A stretch of DNA of 64,000 nt from assembly GCA_903820505.1 (NCBI GenBank), contig CAIJHQ010000022.1:1-64000 (forward strand). The letters are read 5' to 3'. The translations under genes and the position numbers were made by a program. A model generated the notes under the pieces. It made no database searches. It saw only the letters and a program-made list of their open reading frames with translations, and was not told the DNA's origin. The stretch's first letter is position 1. Each line of letters opens with the position of its first letter. Shown one piece after another: positions 9,413 through 17,677 of the stretch. Source of the stretch: Candidatus Omnitrophota bacterium (lineage in GTDB: Bacteria; Omnitrophota; Omnitrophia; Omnitrophales; Aquincolibacteriaceae).

Positions 9413-9441
9413 TTTATTTTGCGCGGATTTTGTGATATATT
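9413..9441 (+). promoter_or_regulatory. Candidate cstA promoter giving an almost leaderless mRNA
   Basis: TATATT (9436-9441) lies 17 bases after a weak TTTATT (9413-9418), with TGTGA just before the -10. The predicted start would be near 9448, two bases before the chosen ATG at 9450, and no usable Shine-Dalgarno sequence is present. Only the -10 is convincing. Confidence 0.35.
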
Positions 9442-9449
9442 CGGGGGCC

Positions 9450-11141
9450 ATGAACCTCCTTTTTCTGATCTTCTGCTCCGCCGCCGTTTTGTTCGTGGGT
9501 TACCGGTTTTACGGAAATTTTCTAAGCCGGTTCCTCGGTCTCCGGGATGATATCGAGACCCCGGCGTGCGCGCTCCGCGATGACGTGGATTTTGTCCCCG
9601 CGGGAAAATGGTATCTTCTGGGACAGCATTTTTCCGCGATCGCCGCGGCGGGGCCGATCGTGGGCCCCATTCTCGCGGGTATGTGGTTCGGGTGGATACC
9701 GACACTTCTCTGGGTCCTTTTGGGCGGCATCTTCATCGGCGGCGTTCATGACATGCTTACCGTTACGGTCTCGGTCCGCCATCAGGGGAAGTCCATCGCG
9801 GAAGTTTTGCGGGAATTCATGAGCAAACGCGCTTATTTTCTTTTCCTCTTTTTTCTTTGGTTCTCGCTCATTTACATCATTACGACCTTCACGGACATCA
9901 CAGCCGGCACCTTCACCGATCCGGTGAACGGCGCGGGCGTCGCCTCCTCCTCCATGATGTATCTCGGCCTCGCGCTCGTCATGGGGCTCGTCCTCAGAAA
10001 ATTCAACCCACCATTAGGCGTTACCACGTGCATTTTTCTACCGCTCGTTTTTGTGGCGATCTACCTGGGACCTCATTTTCCGCTCACGATGCCTTCCGCC
10101 TGGGGCCTAGACTCCCGGGCAATGTGGAACGGCGCCCTTTTGGCTTATTGTTTTGTCGCCTCCGTGATTCCGATGTGGCTTTTACTCCAGCCGCGGGGTT
10201 ACTTGGGCGGATTTTTCCTGACCTTGATGGTGGGCGTGAGCATGCTCGGGATCATTGTCGGGAATTTCATTCAACCCTTTGTGATCCGGTACCCGGCGTT
10301 CACGGGATGGTCCAGCCCGGAAGGGCTCCCGATCCTGCCGATCCTCTTCACGACGGTCGCGTGCGGCGCCTGCTCGGGATTTCATGCCATGGTCTCTTCC
10401 GGGACCACTTCCAAGCAGATCGCTAAAGAATCCGACATCAAACTGGTCGGATACGGCGGCCTTCTTCTCGAGAGCCTTGTGGCCGTGATCGCCCTCTCGA
10501 CCCTTTTGATCCTCACCACTTCAAAGGCCGGCGCGCTCCAGGACCCCAACCAGATTTTTGCGAACGGCGTCAGCGTCTTCCTGGGCCGTCTTGGGGTTCC
10601 CGAGGGTATGGCCCTCAACTTCGCGCTCCTTGCTTTCGCCACATTCGTCTACGACACCCTGGACGTGTCGACACGTCTCGGACGCTATATTTTCGAAGAA
10701 CTGACCGGGTGGCGCGGAAAATGGAGCCCTTACGTGGCAACGCTGATCACCTTAATCCTTCCCGCGACCTTTGTGATGACCCGGACGACGGACGCCTTCG
10801 GGAACGTGATCCCGGTCTGGAAAGTGTTCTGGTCCGTCTTCGGAGCGAGTAATCAGCTCCTTGCCGCGCTGGTGCTCCTGACCATAAGCCTTTGGCTTTT
10901 CAAGAACAAGAAACGCCCTGATGTGGCCTTTTGGCCGGCGGTCTTCATGATGATCGTGGCACTGTGTTCTCTTTTTTTCATTCTGGGTCCGTGGATCCGG
11001 GAAATGTTCGTGAGCGGAAAATTCATTTTCAATCCCCGGGGGATCACGGGCATTTTGCTTGTGGCCCTGGCTTTCCTGCTTTTATTCGAGGGAGTGAATC
11101 TTTTTCTCGAGACCCGTTCCCACAGATCGCCGGCGGCATAA
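9450..11141 (+). CDS. cstA: CstA family carbon starvation transporter
   Basis: About 563 residues with 14-16 membrane segments. The start MNLLFLIFCSA at 9450 matches the family's usual N-terminus; a GTG six codons upstream is possible but less likely. CstA hallmarks are present: GYRFYGNFLSRFLG, VPAGKWYLLGQHFSAIAAAG, GPIVGPILAGMWFGW, GGVHDMLTVTVSVRHQG, and later CGACSGFHAMVSSGTTSKQ and FGASNQLLAAL. CstA/YjiY proteins import peptides or pyruvate when preferred carbon runs out. This is one of only two plus-strand genes and stands alone, followed by a short hairpin. No regulatory site is recognised. Confidence 0.95.
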   Translation: MNLLFLIFCSAAVLFVGYRFYGNFLSRFLGLRDDIETPACALRDDVDFVPAGKWYLLGQHFSAIAAAGPIVGPILAGMWFGWIPTLLWVLLGGIFIGGVHDMLTVTVSVRHQGKSIAEVLREFMSKRAYFLFLFFLWFSLIYIITTFTDITAGTFTDPVNGAGVASSSMMYLGLALVMGLVLRKFNPPLGVTTCIFLPLVFVAIYLGPHFPLTMPSAWGLDSRAMWNGALLAYCFVASVIPMWLLLQPRGYLGGFFLTLMVGVSMLGIIVGNFIQPFVIRYPAFTGWSSPEGLPILPILFTTVACGACSGFHAMVSSGTTSKQIAKESDIKLVGYGGLLLESLVAVIALSTLLILTTSKAGALQDPNQIFANGVSVFLGRLGVPEGMALNFALLAFATFVYDTLDVSTRLGRYIFEELTGWRGKWSPYVATLITLILPATFVMTRTTDAFGNVIPVWKVFWSVFGASNQLLAALVLLTISLWLFKNKKRPDVAFWPAVFMMIVALCSLFFILGPWIREMFVSGKFIFNPRGITGILLVALAFLLLFEGVNLFLETRSHRSPAA

Positions 11142-11145
11142 AAGG

Positions 11146-11164
11146 GCGCGAAGATCCTTCGCGC
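11146..11164 (+). terminator. Hairpin after cstA, possible terminator
   Basis: A perfect 7-bp stem GCGCGAA/TTCGCGC with loop GATCC starts five bases after the cstA stop codon. There is no T tract behind it, so it may stabilise the 3' end and not terminate by the intrinsic mechanism. It lies between converging genes. Confidence 0.4.
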
Positions 11165-11233
11165 AAACCCGCCTGTTGTTCAGGAAACCTCAGCCCGTTC
11201 TAGGAGCGGCTTGACCTACCGGAGTACATACTT

Positions 11234-11788
11234 TTATTTTTTCTTTTCCGCGGACGGCGCCCCAGCCGAGGGCTTCCCGCCCGGAGGCATGCCAATCTGA
11301 ACCGCGAGGCCGGCCGCAAAGGCGGCGAGGCCCGCCATTTGGCTGATGAGCGTCGGAAAAGGAAGGCTTTCCACCAAAAGCACGGTCCCGAGCAGGGCCG
11401 ACAGCACGATAAGCGACGCGTCCAGTAACAGCCAGGCCAGAAGGAACCCGAGAAAACCGCCTGCGAGATAAACGATCCAGGTCCAGTCGCTCCCCAGCGG
11501 CGTCAACCGCACGAACAACCACACGCCGGCGTATCCTCCGGTGATGAATCCGGCCACGGCCACAAGGAACTTTTGAAAAAAGGGCGCGATCAAAGCGCAC
11601 GCCACGCCGCAAACGATGCCGATGAGGAACGAGACCAGGGGGGAAACGGAAAGAAAATACTGGGCGACAACTCCGGACCCGTAAAGAAAACCCGCGACCC
11701 CCACAAAGAACCAGAAAAGTCTCTTCCCGAAGAAAAGCAGGATACCCCCTGCGAGAATACCGAACAAATTCATCGTCGACAGGTTCAT
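11234..11788 (-). CDS. DUF4203-like integral membrane protein
   Basis: A 184-residue, strongly hydrophobic protein with about seven membrane segments, glycine-rich in the pattern of the TMEM198/DUF4203 fold (GILAGGILLFFGKRLFWFFV, FITGGYAGVWLF, YLAGGFLGFLLAW). The C-terminus is a short polar tail rich in Pro, Gly and Lys. The ATG at 11788 has AAGGAG 10 bases upstream; a second ATG five codons in is an alternative. It follows the SIMPL protein gene by 19 bases, so they are probably co-transcribed. Biochemical function is unknown for this family. Confidence 0.7.
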   Translation of the reverse strand: MNLSTMNLFGILAGGILLFFGKRLFWFFVGVAGFLYGSGVVAQYFLSVSPLVSFLIGIVCGVACALIAPFFQKFLVAVAGFITGGYAGVWLFVRLTPLGSDWTWIVYLAGGFLGFLLAWLLLDASLIVLSALLGTVLLVESLPFPTLISQMAGLAAFAAGLAVQIGMPPGGKPSAGAPSAEKKK

Positions 11789-11807
11789 GGCAAGCGCGCT
11801 CCTTTTC

Positions 11808-12572
11808 TTATTCTATCGCGAAACTGGCGTTGACGACGGCGGTGACTTTTTTCTCAAGCGAGCTCGTGTCGTTCATCCCCCAGTCGGAGATCTCGGTGGA
11901 ATTGACTGGCGTGATCTGAAAAACGCCCATCTTGGCGGACCGCATGACGCCGATCCTGTTGCCCGTGGCCTTGACCATGTTCTCCGCCCGGAGCTTCGCG
12001 TTTTCCGTCGCCTTGGCCAGCATCTCGACCTTCAGTTCGTCGAGTTTGGTATAGAAATACTCGGGACTCCCCGAATTGAACTCCACTCCCTCATTGATCA
12101 ACCCCGTGGCCTCGCGGGAGATCCGGGCGATCTTGCCGACATCGCCGGAGCGCACCTCGACCGACTGTTTGAGGCGGTATCCTTCGATATCGTTCGTGCT
12201 GTTCCCTTTGTCATTTTTCTTATAGATCGTTTCGGTCTCGATCTGGCGGACGACGATCTCCGCTTCCGTGACGGCCTGCGAAAGAAGGTATTGTTTCACT
12301 TTCGCGAGGTCCGTGCCGAGTTCCTTATAAGCGGTCGCCAGATCGATCCCGCGCCTCGCAAAGGACCCGGTCCAAACCGCATAGTCGCTTTTGATGTCTT
12401 TCTGCGCCGAACCCGTCACCGTGATCTGTTCCCGCATGAACTTTGTCACCGATAAAAAGCCCTTGGAGAAAATAACGCTTGAGACGATCGTCGCTCCGGC
12501 GATACAAAGCCCGAGGATGATGATCTGGGTGTTCTTGAGGAAATTCATTTTGCCGTTCGTGGATTCTTCCAT
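11808..12572 (-). CDS. SIMPL domain protein (DUF541)
   Basis: 254 residues from the ATG at 12572, behind AAGGAGA; the frame is open another 71 codons upstream but without a ribosome site. One N-terminal membrane anchor (about residues 13-34, NTQIIILGLCIAGATIV) precedes a SIMPL domain: ITVTGSAQKDIKSD, then VEVRSGDVGKIARISR, GVEFNSGSPEYFYTKLDEL, and KATENAKLRAENMVKATG. SIMPL proteins sit in the periplasm, form multimers, and are often linked to oxidative stress or surface-layer functions, but no reaction is established. Upstream are two TIGR04073-like genes (280-base gap); downstream is a DUF4203-like membrane protein. Confidence 0.88.
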   Translation of the reverse strand: MEESTNGKMNFLKNTQIIILGLCIAGATIVSSVIFSKGFLSVTKFMREQITVTGSAQKDIKSDYAVWTGSFARRGIDLATAYKELGTDLAKVKQYLLSQAVTEAEIVVRQIETETIYKKNDKGNSTNDIEGYRLKQSVEVRSGDVGKIARISREATGLINEGVEFNSGSPEYFYTKLDELKVEMLAKATENAKLRAENMVKATGNRIGVMRSAKMGVFQITPVNSTEISDWGMNDTSSLEKKVTAVVNASFAIE

Positions 12573-12851
12573 GGAGGGTCTCCTTTTTTGCTGCGGCTTT
12601 TTGCGGCACGCGTATCGTTCTTTGGGTTCGGAACACTTTCCTGCGGGACGGAGGCTGTAAAACTCCGTCTGACGCGGACCAATCTTAACGTCCTGTTCAA
12701 AGAAAACTGAATAAAACAAAAACCAGCATTCCCTCCCGGTCCCGCCGCGAGAAAACGGGCGCAGCACGACCCCGTCAAAAAACAAGCGGCCCCGACAAAT
12801 GAAGAGGAGATAAAACGGCGACGATCCTTACGGAACCGCGAAAACGGGGCC

Positions 12852-13235
12852 TTACTTCCGCGCTTTTTGGAACATGACGGCGTGCCGGTTCGGATTCGGG
12901 ATCGGCAGGCCTTGACCTATGTCCGGAAAATCGACGGGTATCGGGAAAGTAACGAGCTGAACGACGCCTGCGGTGGTATCGATGACGAATTCTCCGAATC
13001 CGGCCGAGAATCCTTCCCATTCGGACTTGTATTTCGAGGACCTGGACTCCGCCCACGGCGCCATCCAGCCGAGCAAAGTGTTCTTAAGGCCGAAAGCGAG
13101 CTTTCCCCTGGTTTTGCCCCAGTAGGTCGTTTCTTTAGCCCATGGAGAGGCGGCGTAAACGGGCACGGCAGCAAGGAAAACAAAAAGAACCGCCGCCAAG
13201 AACCCCGCGAATATTTTTTTAATGGTTGTATTCAT
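12852..13235 (-). CDS. TIGR04073-like exosortase-associated protein, second copy
   Basis: About 127 residues from the ATG at 13235, inside the last 17 bases of the preceding gene, so translation is likely coupled. A signal peptide covers residues 1-28 (AAVPVYA/A). The mature part has the family pattern: aromatic/charged start, KLAFGLKNTLLGWMAPW, a Gly-rich helix (GFSAGFGEFVIDTTAG), and VVQLVTFPIPVDFPDIGQG. TIGR04073 proteins are small secreted proteins found in genomes that have exosortases; their function is unknown. It is a clear paralogue of the gene just upstream (shared GW-M motif and TFP-PVD motif). Confidence 0.75.
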   Translation of the reverse strand: MNTTIKKIFAGFLAAVLFVFLAAVPVYAASPWAKETTYWGKTRGKLAFGLKNTLLGWMAPWAESRSSKYKSEWEGFSAGFGEFVIDTTAGVVQLVTFPIPVDFPDIGQGLPIPNPNRHAVMFQKARK

Positions 13236-13617
13236 AGGCGATTCCGCCGCGAAGGATTGGTATATCGACCGGAACGGGAAACGTTGCCGCCTGCAGAACG
13301 CCGCCGGCCGTATTGGTGAACGCGTAAAAGAGCCCCTTCCCCAGGCCGTCAAAGAAATATTTTCCGTGCCTGGGTTCGAAAAGGATCGCCATCCAGCCGG
13401 TGCTGATATTCAGGAACCCAAGCCCCAATTTATGCGCGGTCTTGTCCGTATAGGTTTTTTCCGCGGTCCAACTGCTCGCGGGGAAAAGCCCCTCTTTCAC
13501 GGTCGTATCCACAGGTTCTTCGGCGATCACCAGAGGGCAGAAAGAGGAAAAAAATACGGCGCACACGACAACGATCCGCGCCCAAGATCTGAAGAGGAAG
13601 GTTCCGTTATGTTTCAT
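13219..13617 (-). CDS. TIGR04073-like exosortase-associated protein, first copy
   Basis: 132 residues. A signal peptide spans residues 1-32 (SFCPLVIA/E). The mature protein carries KTAHKLGLGFLNISTGWMAI, then GKGLFYAFTNTAGGVLQAAT and TFPVPVDIPILRGG, aligned along its length with the next gene. The ATG at 13617 has no close Shine-Dalgarno; GGAGGAG lies about 20 bases upstream, beside an 18-bp near-palindrome. Its stop overlaps the start of the second copy. Family assignment rests on the spacing of KLG..N...GW and the TFP.P motif seen by eye. Confidence 0.75.
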   Translation of the reverse strand: MKHNGTFLFRSWARIVVVCAVFFSSFCPLVIAEEPVDTTVKEGLFPASSWTAEKTYTDKTAHKLGLGFLNISTGWMAILFEPRHGKYFFDGLGKGLFYAFTNTAGGVLQAATFPVPVDIPILRGGIAYEYNH

Positions 13618-13622
13618 AACGG

Positions 13623-13640
13623 GGAGATATTAATGTCTCC
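13623..13640 (-). promoter_or_regulatory. 18-bp near-perfect palindrome before the TIGR04073-like pair
   Basis: GGAGATATTAATGTCTCC differs from a perfect palindrome at one base pair. It lies immediately upstream of the ATG and overlaps the GGAGG purine tract, so it could be an operator or an RNA hairpin hiding the ribosome site. Confidence 0.3.
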
Positions 13641-13669
13641 TCCGGGATAAGTCAACTCGCACCTTGAGG

Positions 13670-14320
13670 TCACCGCGAAACGCCGGCGGCCCCGGGGATG
13701 CCCGGCAACTTTTCAAGATACGACTGAAGCTCCTGGCGGATCATATGGAATTTTTTCGCCGCGATCCAGTCTTTACGGAAAACGCCCGCCCCGAAAGCGA
13801 TCGCGCTCGCCCCGTTCTTGAAGTAAACGCCCATGTTCTCGGAAGTAACGCCGGAGCAGGCCAGAAGCTCGATCCCGGGGAACGGTCCTTTCACTTCCCT
13901 GAAATATTCCGGACCGAAGCACCTCGCCGGAAAAACCTTGACCATCGTGGCGCCGGTCTGCCACGCCCGGTAGATCTCCGAGGGGGTGAGCGCCCCCGGA
14001 AAAACGGGGATCTTGTGCCGGGAGCAGTACCGGACCACGGCCTCCACGACGACGGGGCTGACGATGAACGTCGCGCCGGATCCGAGGGCGGTCTTAAGGT
14101 CACGCAGATCCAAAACCGTCCCGGCGCCGATCATGAGTTTTTTTCCGTACCGGGCGACGGCCTTTTTGATCAATCCCCCCGCGCCGCTCGAGTTCATCGC
14201 GAACTCGACGGTCTCAAGCCCGCTTTGGACCACCGCGTCCAGCAGGGGCTCCAGGGAATCGTGGGGAATGCCGCGCAAAATACCGAGGACCGGTTTTTTG
14301 CGGAACCTCGCGAGATCCAT
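13670..14320 (-). CDS. KDPG aldolase family protein (Eda-like)
   Basis: 216 residues, a complete class I aldolase of the 2-keto-3-deoxy-6-phosphogluconate/4-hydroxy-2-oxoglutarate family. Visible are GILRGI (phosphate-side arginine), the VEFAMN glutamate strand, GAGTVLD, VFPGALTPSEI, and the Schiff-base lysine in MVKVFPA, then ACSGVTSENM and AIAFGAGVF. The enzyme cleaves or forms pyruvate plus an aldehyde; the natural substrate cannot be read from sequence. The ATG follows directly on the TAA of the upstream DRE-TIM aldolase gene (TAAATG), so both are made together. Two consecutive aldolases imply a short sugar-acid pathway and not the classical Entner-Doudoroff route. Confidence 0.85.
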   Translation of the reverse strand: MDLARFRKKPVLGILRGIPHDSLEPLLDAVVQSGLETVEFAMNSSGAGGLIKKAVARYGKKLMIGAGTVLDLRDLKTALGSGATFIVSPVVVEAVVRYCSRHKIPVFPGALTPSEIYRAWQTGATMVKVFPARCFGPEYFREVKGPFPGIELLACSGVTSENMGVYFKNGASAIAFGAGVFRKDWIAAKKFHMIRQELQSYLEKLPGIPGAAGVSR

Positions 14321-15274
14321 TTATTCCACCGTCTCGCTGCCGGCCAGGCTGTCGTAAAACTCGCGGTAATTCTCCTTATGGTCTCCGGAGCGGAGTTCCA
14401 GCGCGGCGCGCGGATGTTCGTCCAGGATGCCCGTAATGGCATAAGGGATCACGTAGCCCCATTCGATCTTCTCGCGCAACGGAATGAACTCCTTCGAGAT
14501 CAGGTCAAGGATGGGGCGGATGTTGAACTTGGGATTCTTCAGGAACCCGAGCAGGAGCTCGGTCGGACAGTTCCCCGCCGCGCGGCCGAGACCGTAGACG
14601 GTGCAATCGAAATAGTTGGCGTTGTGAATGATCGCCTCGATCGTGTTCCCGAAGGCCAGCTGCTGGTTGTTGTGGGCGTGGAGCCCGATCTCCTTGGTCT
14701 TGATGATGCTTTTTGCCTTTTTGATCAGGTATTCGGTCGTTTCCTGATAGAGAGCGCCGTTACTGTCGACCAGATAGACGACGTCGCAGCGACATTCTTT
14801 TTCAAGCTGCGTGAAACATTCGTTCAACTCCACGTCGTTCACCTTGGAAATGGCCATCAGGTTCACGGCGGTCTCGTAGCCTTTCTCCGCAAAATGATTG
14901 GCGAGAAAGATCGCCTTGTCGACGTCCTTGACATAACAGGCCACGCGGATCATGTCCACCGGGCTTTCCTTCTTGGGCTTGATGTCACTGACGTCCACGC
15001 GGTCGACGTCGACCATCACGGAGATCTTCGACTTCGTTTTGATCCCCTCGGTGACCCTCCGGATATCCTCGTCGTCGCAGAATTTCCAAAGCCCGTACTT
15101 CTCTTCGGGAAAAAGCTTTTTGGAATTCTTATAGCCGATCTCCATATAATCGATGCCAGCCTCGGACACCGCCTTGAAGACCGACCGGACAAAATGATCG
15201 TTGAAATCGTGATTGTTCATCAACCCGCCGTCGCGGATCGTGCAATCCAGAACTTTGATCTGCTCCCGGAACAT
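14321..15274 (-). CDS. DRE-TIM aldolase (HMG-CoA lyase-like family)
   Basis: 317 residues. The family signature D-C-T-I-R-D-G-G is near the N-terminus, and the metal-binding H-A-H-N-N is in GLHAHNNQQLAFGNT, with VDSNGALY and GLGRAAGNCPTELLLG in the expected order of a TIM barrel. Relatives include 4-hydroxy-2-oxovalerate aldolase and uncharacterised aldolases of surface-sugar loci; they use a divalent metal to cleave or join pyruvate or acetyl units. This protein is shorter than 4-hydroxy-2-oxovalerate aldolase at the C-terminus. It is the first gene of a two-gene unit with the Eda-like aldolase. The exact reaction is unknown. Confidence 0.8.
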   Translation of the reverse strand: MFREQIKVLDCTIRDGGLMNNHDFNDHFVRSVFKAVSEAGIDYMEIGYKNSKKLFPEEKYGLWKFCDDEDIRRVTEGIKTKSKISVMVDVDRVDVSDIKPKKESPVDMIRVACYVKDVDKAIFLANHFAEKGYETAVNLMAISKVNDVELNECFTQLEKECRCDVVYLVDSNGALYQETTEYLIKKAKSIIKTKEIGLHAHNNQQLAFGNTIEAIIHNANYFDCTVYGLGRAAGNCPTELLLGFLKNPKFNIRPILDLISKEFIPLREKIEWGYVIPYAITGILDEHPRAALELRSGDHKENYREFYDSLAGSETVE

Positions 15275-15495
15275 AAATACCCCCTTGAAATGAAGATCGT
15301 GCCCGGCGCTTACGGCCGCGCGTTCTTTCCCCTCGAAAACGCCAAGATTCTATGGCAATCACGGTAAAATGCAATTTTAAAATATTAACGCGGCTGCGGG
15401 GCCCTTCCTCACGGCAGAGGATATTTTTGGGGTGAACTTTTGACGGACGGAACCGGTTTGCCGTCGGAAGAAAAAACGCCGCTGAACGACTATGG

Positions 15496-16110
15496 CTACA
15501 AAAATTTGAGCGACTTTAGAACGCGCTGGAAGACAGGCCCGTAGATCTTGAATTGTTCGTCCGTTCCCAGAAATGTTATTTCAAAGGACTCGCCGCCCCT
15601 CGCCATAATGGTCTGTTCCTTTTTCATGGTGACGCTTTTGGCCCCACTATTCCAAAGCGGTAAGGACAACGTATAGGTGTACTCCGTTTTCAACGCCTTT
15701 TGTCCGGCGATCTCCGTGTCCCCCGAAGACAGGACCTTGAACCCCTTGTAACGGCTTTCCGTCTGGAGCCAGGCATCCATCAACCCTTTAAGGGTACTTC
15801 CTCCGGCCGCCAGGGACCTTTTGGTGATAAATGCGCCGGGCATCACGGGCGAATTTTTATCCGTGATCCCCATGACCTCCACCATATCATAGTCCCCTTT
15901 ATAGCTTCTCTCCCGGACGCGCCATGTGTCCGGATATTCGAACATGAAATTAAAGGGAGGATTCGCGCTTTGGAACGCCTTGAATTTGATCGCCGGCGGC
16001 AGCGCCGGTCCGGTTCCTGTTTTTTGCGCGGACAAACGCCCGAGAAAGAGAAGGGCCACGATCAAGCACAGAACAAAAACCGCTTTCTTGAAAAGTTCAT
16101 CGTTTTTCAT
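15496..16110 (-). CDS. Secreted PsbP-like protein
   Basis: About 204 residues from the third possible ATG (16110), which stands 8 bases after GGAGG; ATGs at 16137 and 16116 are poorly placed. Residues 1-25 are a signal peptide or anchor (AVFVLCLIVALLFLGRLSA). The mature part has the PsbP/Mog1-like look: FNFMFEYPDTWRVRER, a long middle with a GQKALKTEYTYTL strand, and a C-terminal helix FQRVLKSLKFL. It starts inside the end of the prepilin-peptidase fusion gene region (17 bases after its stop), so it is the third gene of that operon. No catalytic site is seen. Confidence 0.6.
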   Translation of the reverse strand: MKNDELFKKAVFVLCLIVALLFLGRLSAQKTGTGPALPPAIKFKAFQSANPPFNFMFEYPDTWRVRERSYKGDYDMVEVMGITDKNSPVMPGAFITKRSLAAGGSTLKGLMDAWLQTESRYKGFKVLSSGDTEIAGQKALKTEYTYTLSLPLWNSGAKSVTMKKEQTIMARGGESFEITFLGTDEQFKIYGPVFQRVLKSLKFL

Positions 16111-16126
16111 TTTCATCCCCTCCGGA

Positions 16127-17677
16127 TCAGTAATCAAGAAGTTCCGAATAAACCGTCATGCTGCTGAAGAATTGTGTGACGCTCGTGTTGGTGAACGACA
16201 GGGGGTTCCCGCCCGAGGAAAAAAAGGACTTCTCGGTTTCCTCCCAACTGTTGCTCAACACGATCGCGGCGCTATCCATAGGATCGGTCACTTTGCTCTG
16301 CAGTACGTCCCACACCTGGAACCCGCCGACAAAAGAGTTGTACTCCTGCTTCAAGGAATTCTGCGACCTCGGGTCCACGAACGTCGAGGGTTTTACCCAG
16401 GTATCCGGCGGCCTGCCGAAAAGTTTTCCCCCGGTATCCCAATCCTCGTCCCAAAGAGCGTGCATTCCCTCGTGCGCGATGATCGACGCGATCATTTCTT
16501 TGGGCGCGGTCGCGTAGGTGCTGTTGATGACGATCGCGTGAACGATGGGATTGTATTCTCCGACGATCGTTTCGGTGCCGCCGGTCCCCGTAATATCATG
16601 CATTTTCCCGAAGAGGATGGGGATGCCGTCCGTTTCAAGATACGTAACGATATCATCCCAGACGGAGGGTGTCCGGCCCACAACGCTCAAAGCGGGAGGT
16701 TCGAGAAGGGCGGAAAAGCTCCGGGAGTTATCCGTCAAGGTCGTCATCGCGTCAGTGCTTTTAGTTTCGTAGACGCTGTTGGCGGCCGCCTGTCCGCAAA
16801 CCTCCGAAGACATTTCGGACTCCGACCAGCTTCCCGAGCTTGTATTTTTTCTCAGGCTTCTCACCCCGTAACAGTATGAATTGGTATTGCTGACGCTGTC
16901 CGCCCAGGTAGAGCTTCCCCAGACGATCCCGGACGTAAGCTCTGTGTAGGTCGGTGGCGTTCCTGCCGGAACGGCAACATTTTCACGGCGATAGATCTGG
17001 TATCCGTCCGCCTCGGTATTCCCCGCGAAGTTAAGGACAAGCCAGCCGTCGTTCGCGGTCAATTGCAGGCCTGTCGGCGCGGCAAAACTGGTGTCCACGT
17101 GGGCCGCTTCCGTCAGGGTCGTGTAAGTGGGGACGGACGAGCCGATCGACGTCGCGATCCCGCCCCCGCCGGAGGAATATCCCAAACCCCCGCTGCCCGA
17201 ACTGCCTGATGACCCGCCACCGGAACCGCCCCCCGAGGATCCGCCGCCGGAAGATCCTCCGCTCGAACCGCTCCCCGAAAAAGAACTCCCTCCGATCGGC
17301 GAATAGCCGACGAATCCGTTCTTGTCCATGGCGATCTCTTTGAGCCAGTTATCGAGAAAATCCAGCGGGGTCGCGACCGCTAAAAAATTCTCCGGCGTCG
17401 CGTTGATGACCTTGTATTGATAAAACCCGCCGCCCACCGTAAGCCCGAGAGCAGCCCGGATCCCCGCCTCATCCGCAGCGGCCACGAATTGCCCGGCGAT
17501 ATCCTGAAGCGTAAGCTCAGCGGAACGGATAGCGCCAAGGCTTTGGACCGCTTCCGTCTCTTTGGCTTTTTGTGTTTGGTGCAAAACGCGCGGGATGACC
17601 ATTGCGGCAATGATGCCGAGAATAACAACAACGATCATGATCTCCAGAAGAGAGAAACCCCTATGCTTTTTTGCCAC
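16127..17677 (-). CDS. Type IV-like prepilin fused to Fn3-like and HExxH metallopeptidase-like domains
   Basis: 516 residues starting at a GTG (17677) after GGGGGG, overlapping the TPR gene by 17 bases. Residues 1-30 are a class III prepilin signal: basic leader, then G/FSLLEIMIVVVILGIIAAM with the glutamate at +5. A short pilin-like region ends near residue 125. A Gly/Ser linker of about 45 residues leads to an Fn3-like segment (PTGLQLTANDGWLVLNF to YCYGVRSL). The C-terminal 170 residues contain I-I-A-H-E-G-M-H-A-L-W-D-E, a zinc-protease HExxH motif, with later acidic residues that may supply a third ligand. Major pilins and GspG-like proteins are usually 120-200 residues, so this is an unusual fusion. 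Peptidase activity is inferred from the motif only. Confidence 0.8.
   Translation of the reverse strand: MAKKHRGFSLLEIMIVVVILGIIAAMVIPRVLHQTQKAKETEAVQSLGAIRSAELTLQDIAGQFVAAADEAGIRAALGLTVGGGFYQYKVINATPENFLAVATPLDFLDNWLKEIAMDKNGFVGYSPIGGSSFSGSGSSGGSSGGGSSGGGSGGGSSGSSGSGGLGYSSGGGGIATSIGSSVPTYTTLTEAAHVDTSFAAPTGLQLTANDGWLVLNFAGNTEADGYQIYRRENVAVPAGTPPTYTELTSGIVWGSSTWADSVSNTNSYCYGVRSLRKNTSSGSWSESEMSSEVCGQAAANSVYETKSTDAMTTLTDNSRSFSALLEPPALSVVGRTPSVWDDIVTYLETDGIPILFGKMHDITGTGGTETIVGEYNPIVHAIVINSTYATAPKEMIASIIAHEGMHALWDEDWDTGGKLFGRPPDTWVKPSTFVDPRSQNSLKQEYNSFVGGFQVWDVLQSKVTDPMDSAAIVLSNSWEETEKSFFSSGGNPLSFTNTSVTQFFSSMTVYSELLDY

Noticed and set aside
12573-12851. N-terminal extension of the SIMPL gene or a separate small gene
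   Set aside because: The frame is open for 71 codons upstream, but it has no ribosome site, is Arg/Lys/Pro-rich and the AAGGAGA site before the ATG at 12572 is clear.
13664-15367. Long plus-strand open frame of more than 560 codons
   Set aside because: It is the antisense shadow of the two aldolase genes; its translation is rich in Arg, Gly and His with no family resemblance, whereas the minus strand has clear motifs. The same holds for the long plus-strand frames opposite the autotransporter (1240-2763) and the ABC transporter (27459-28658).
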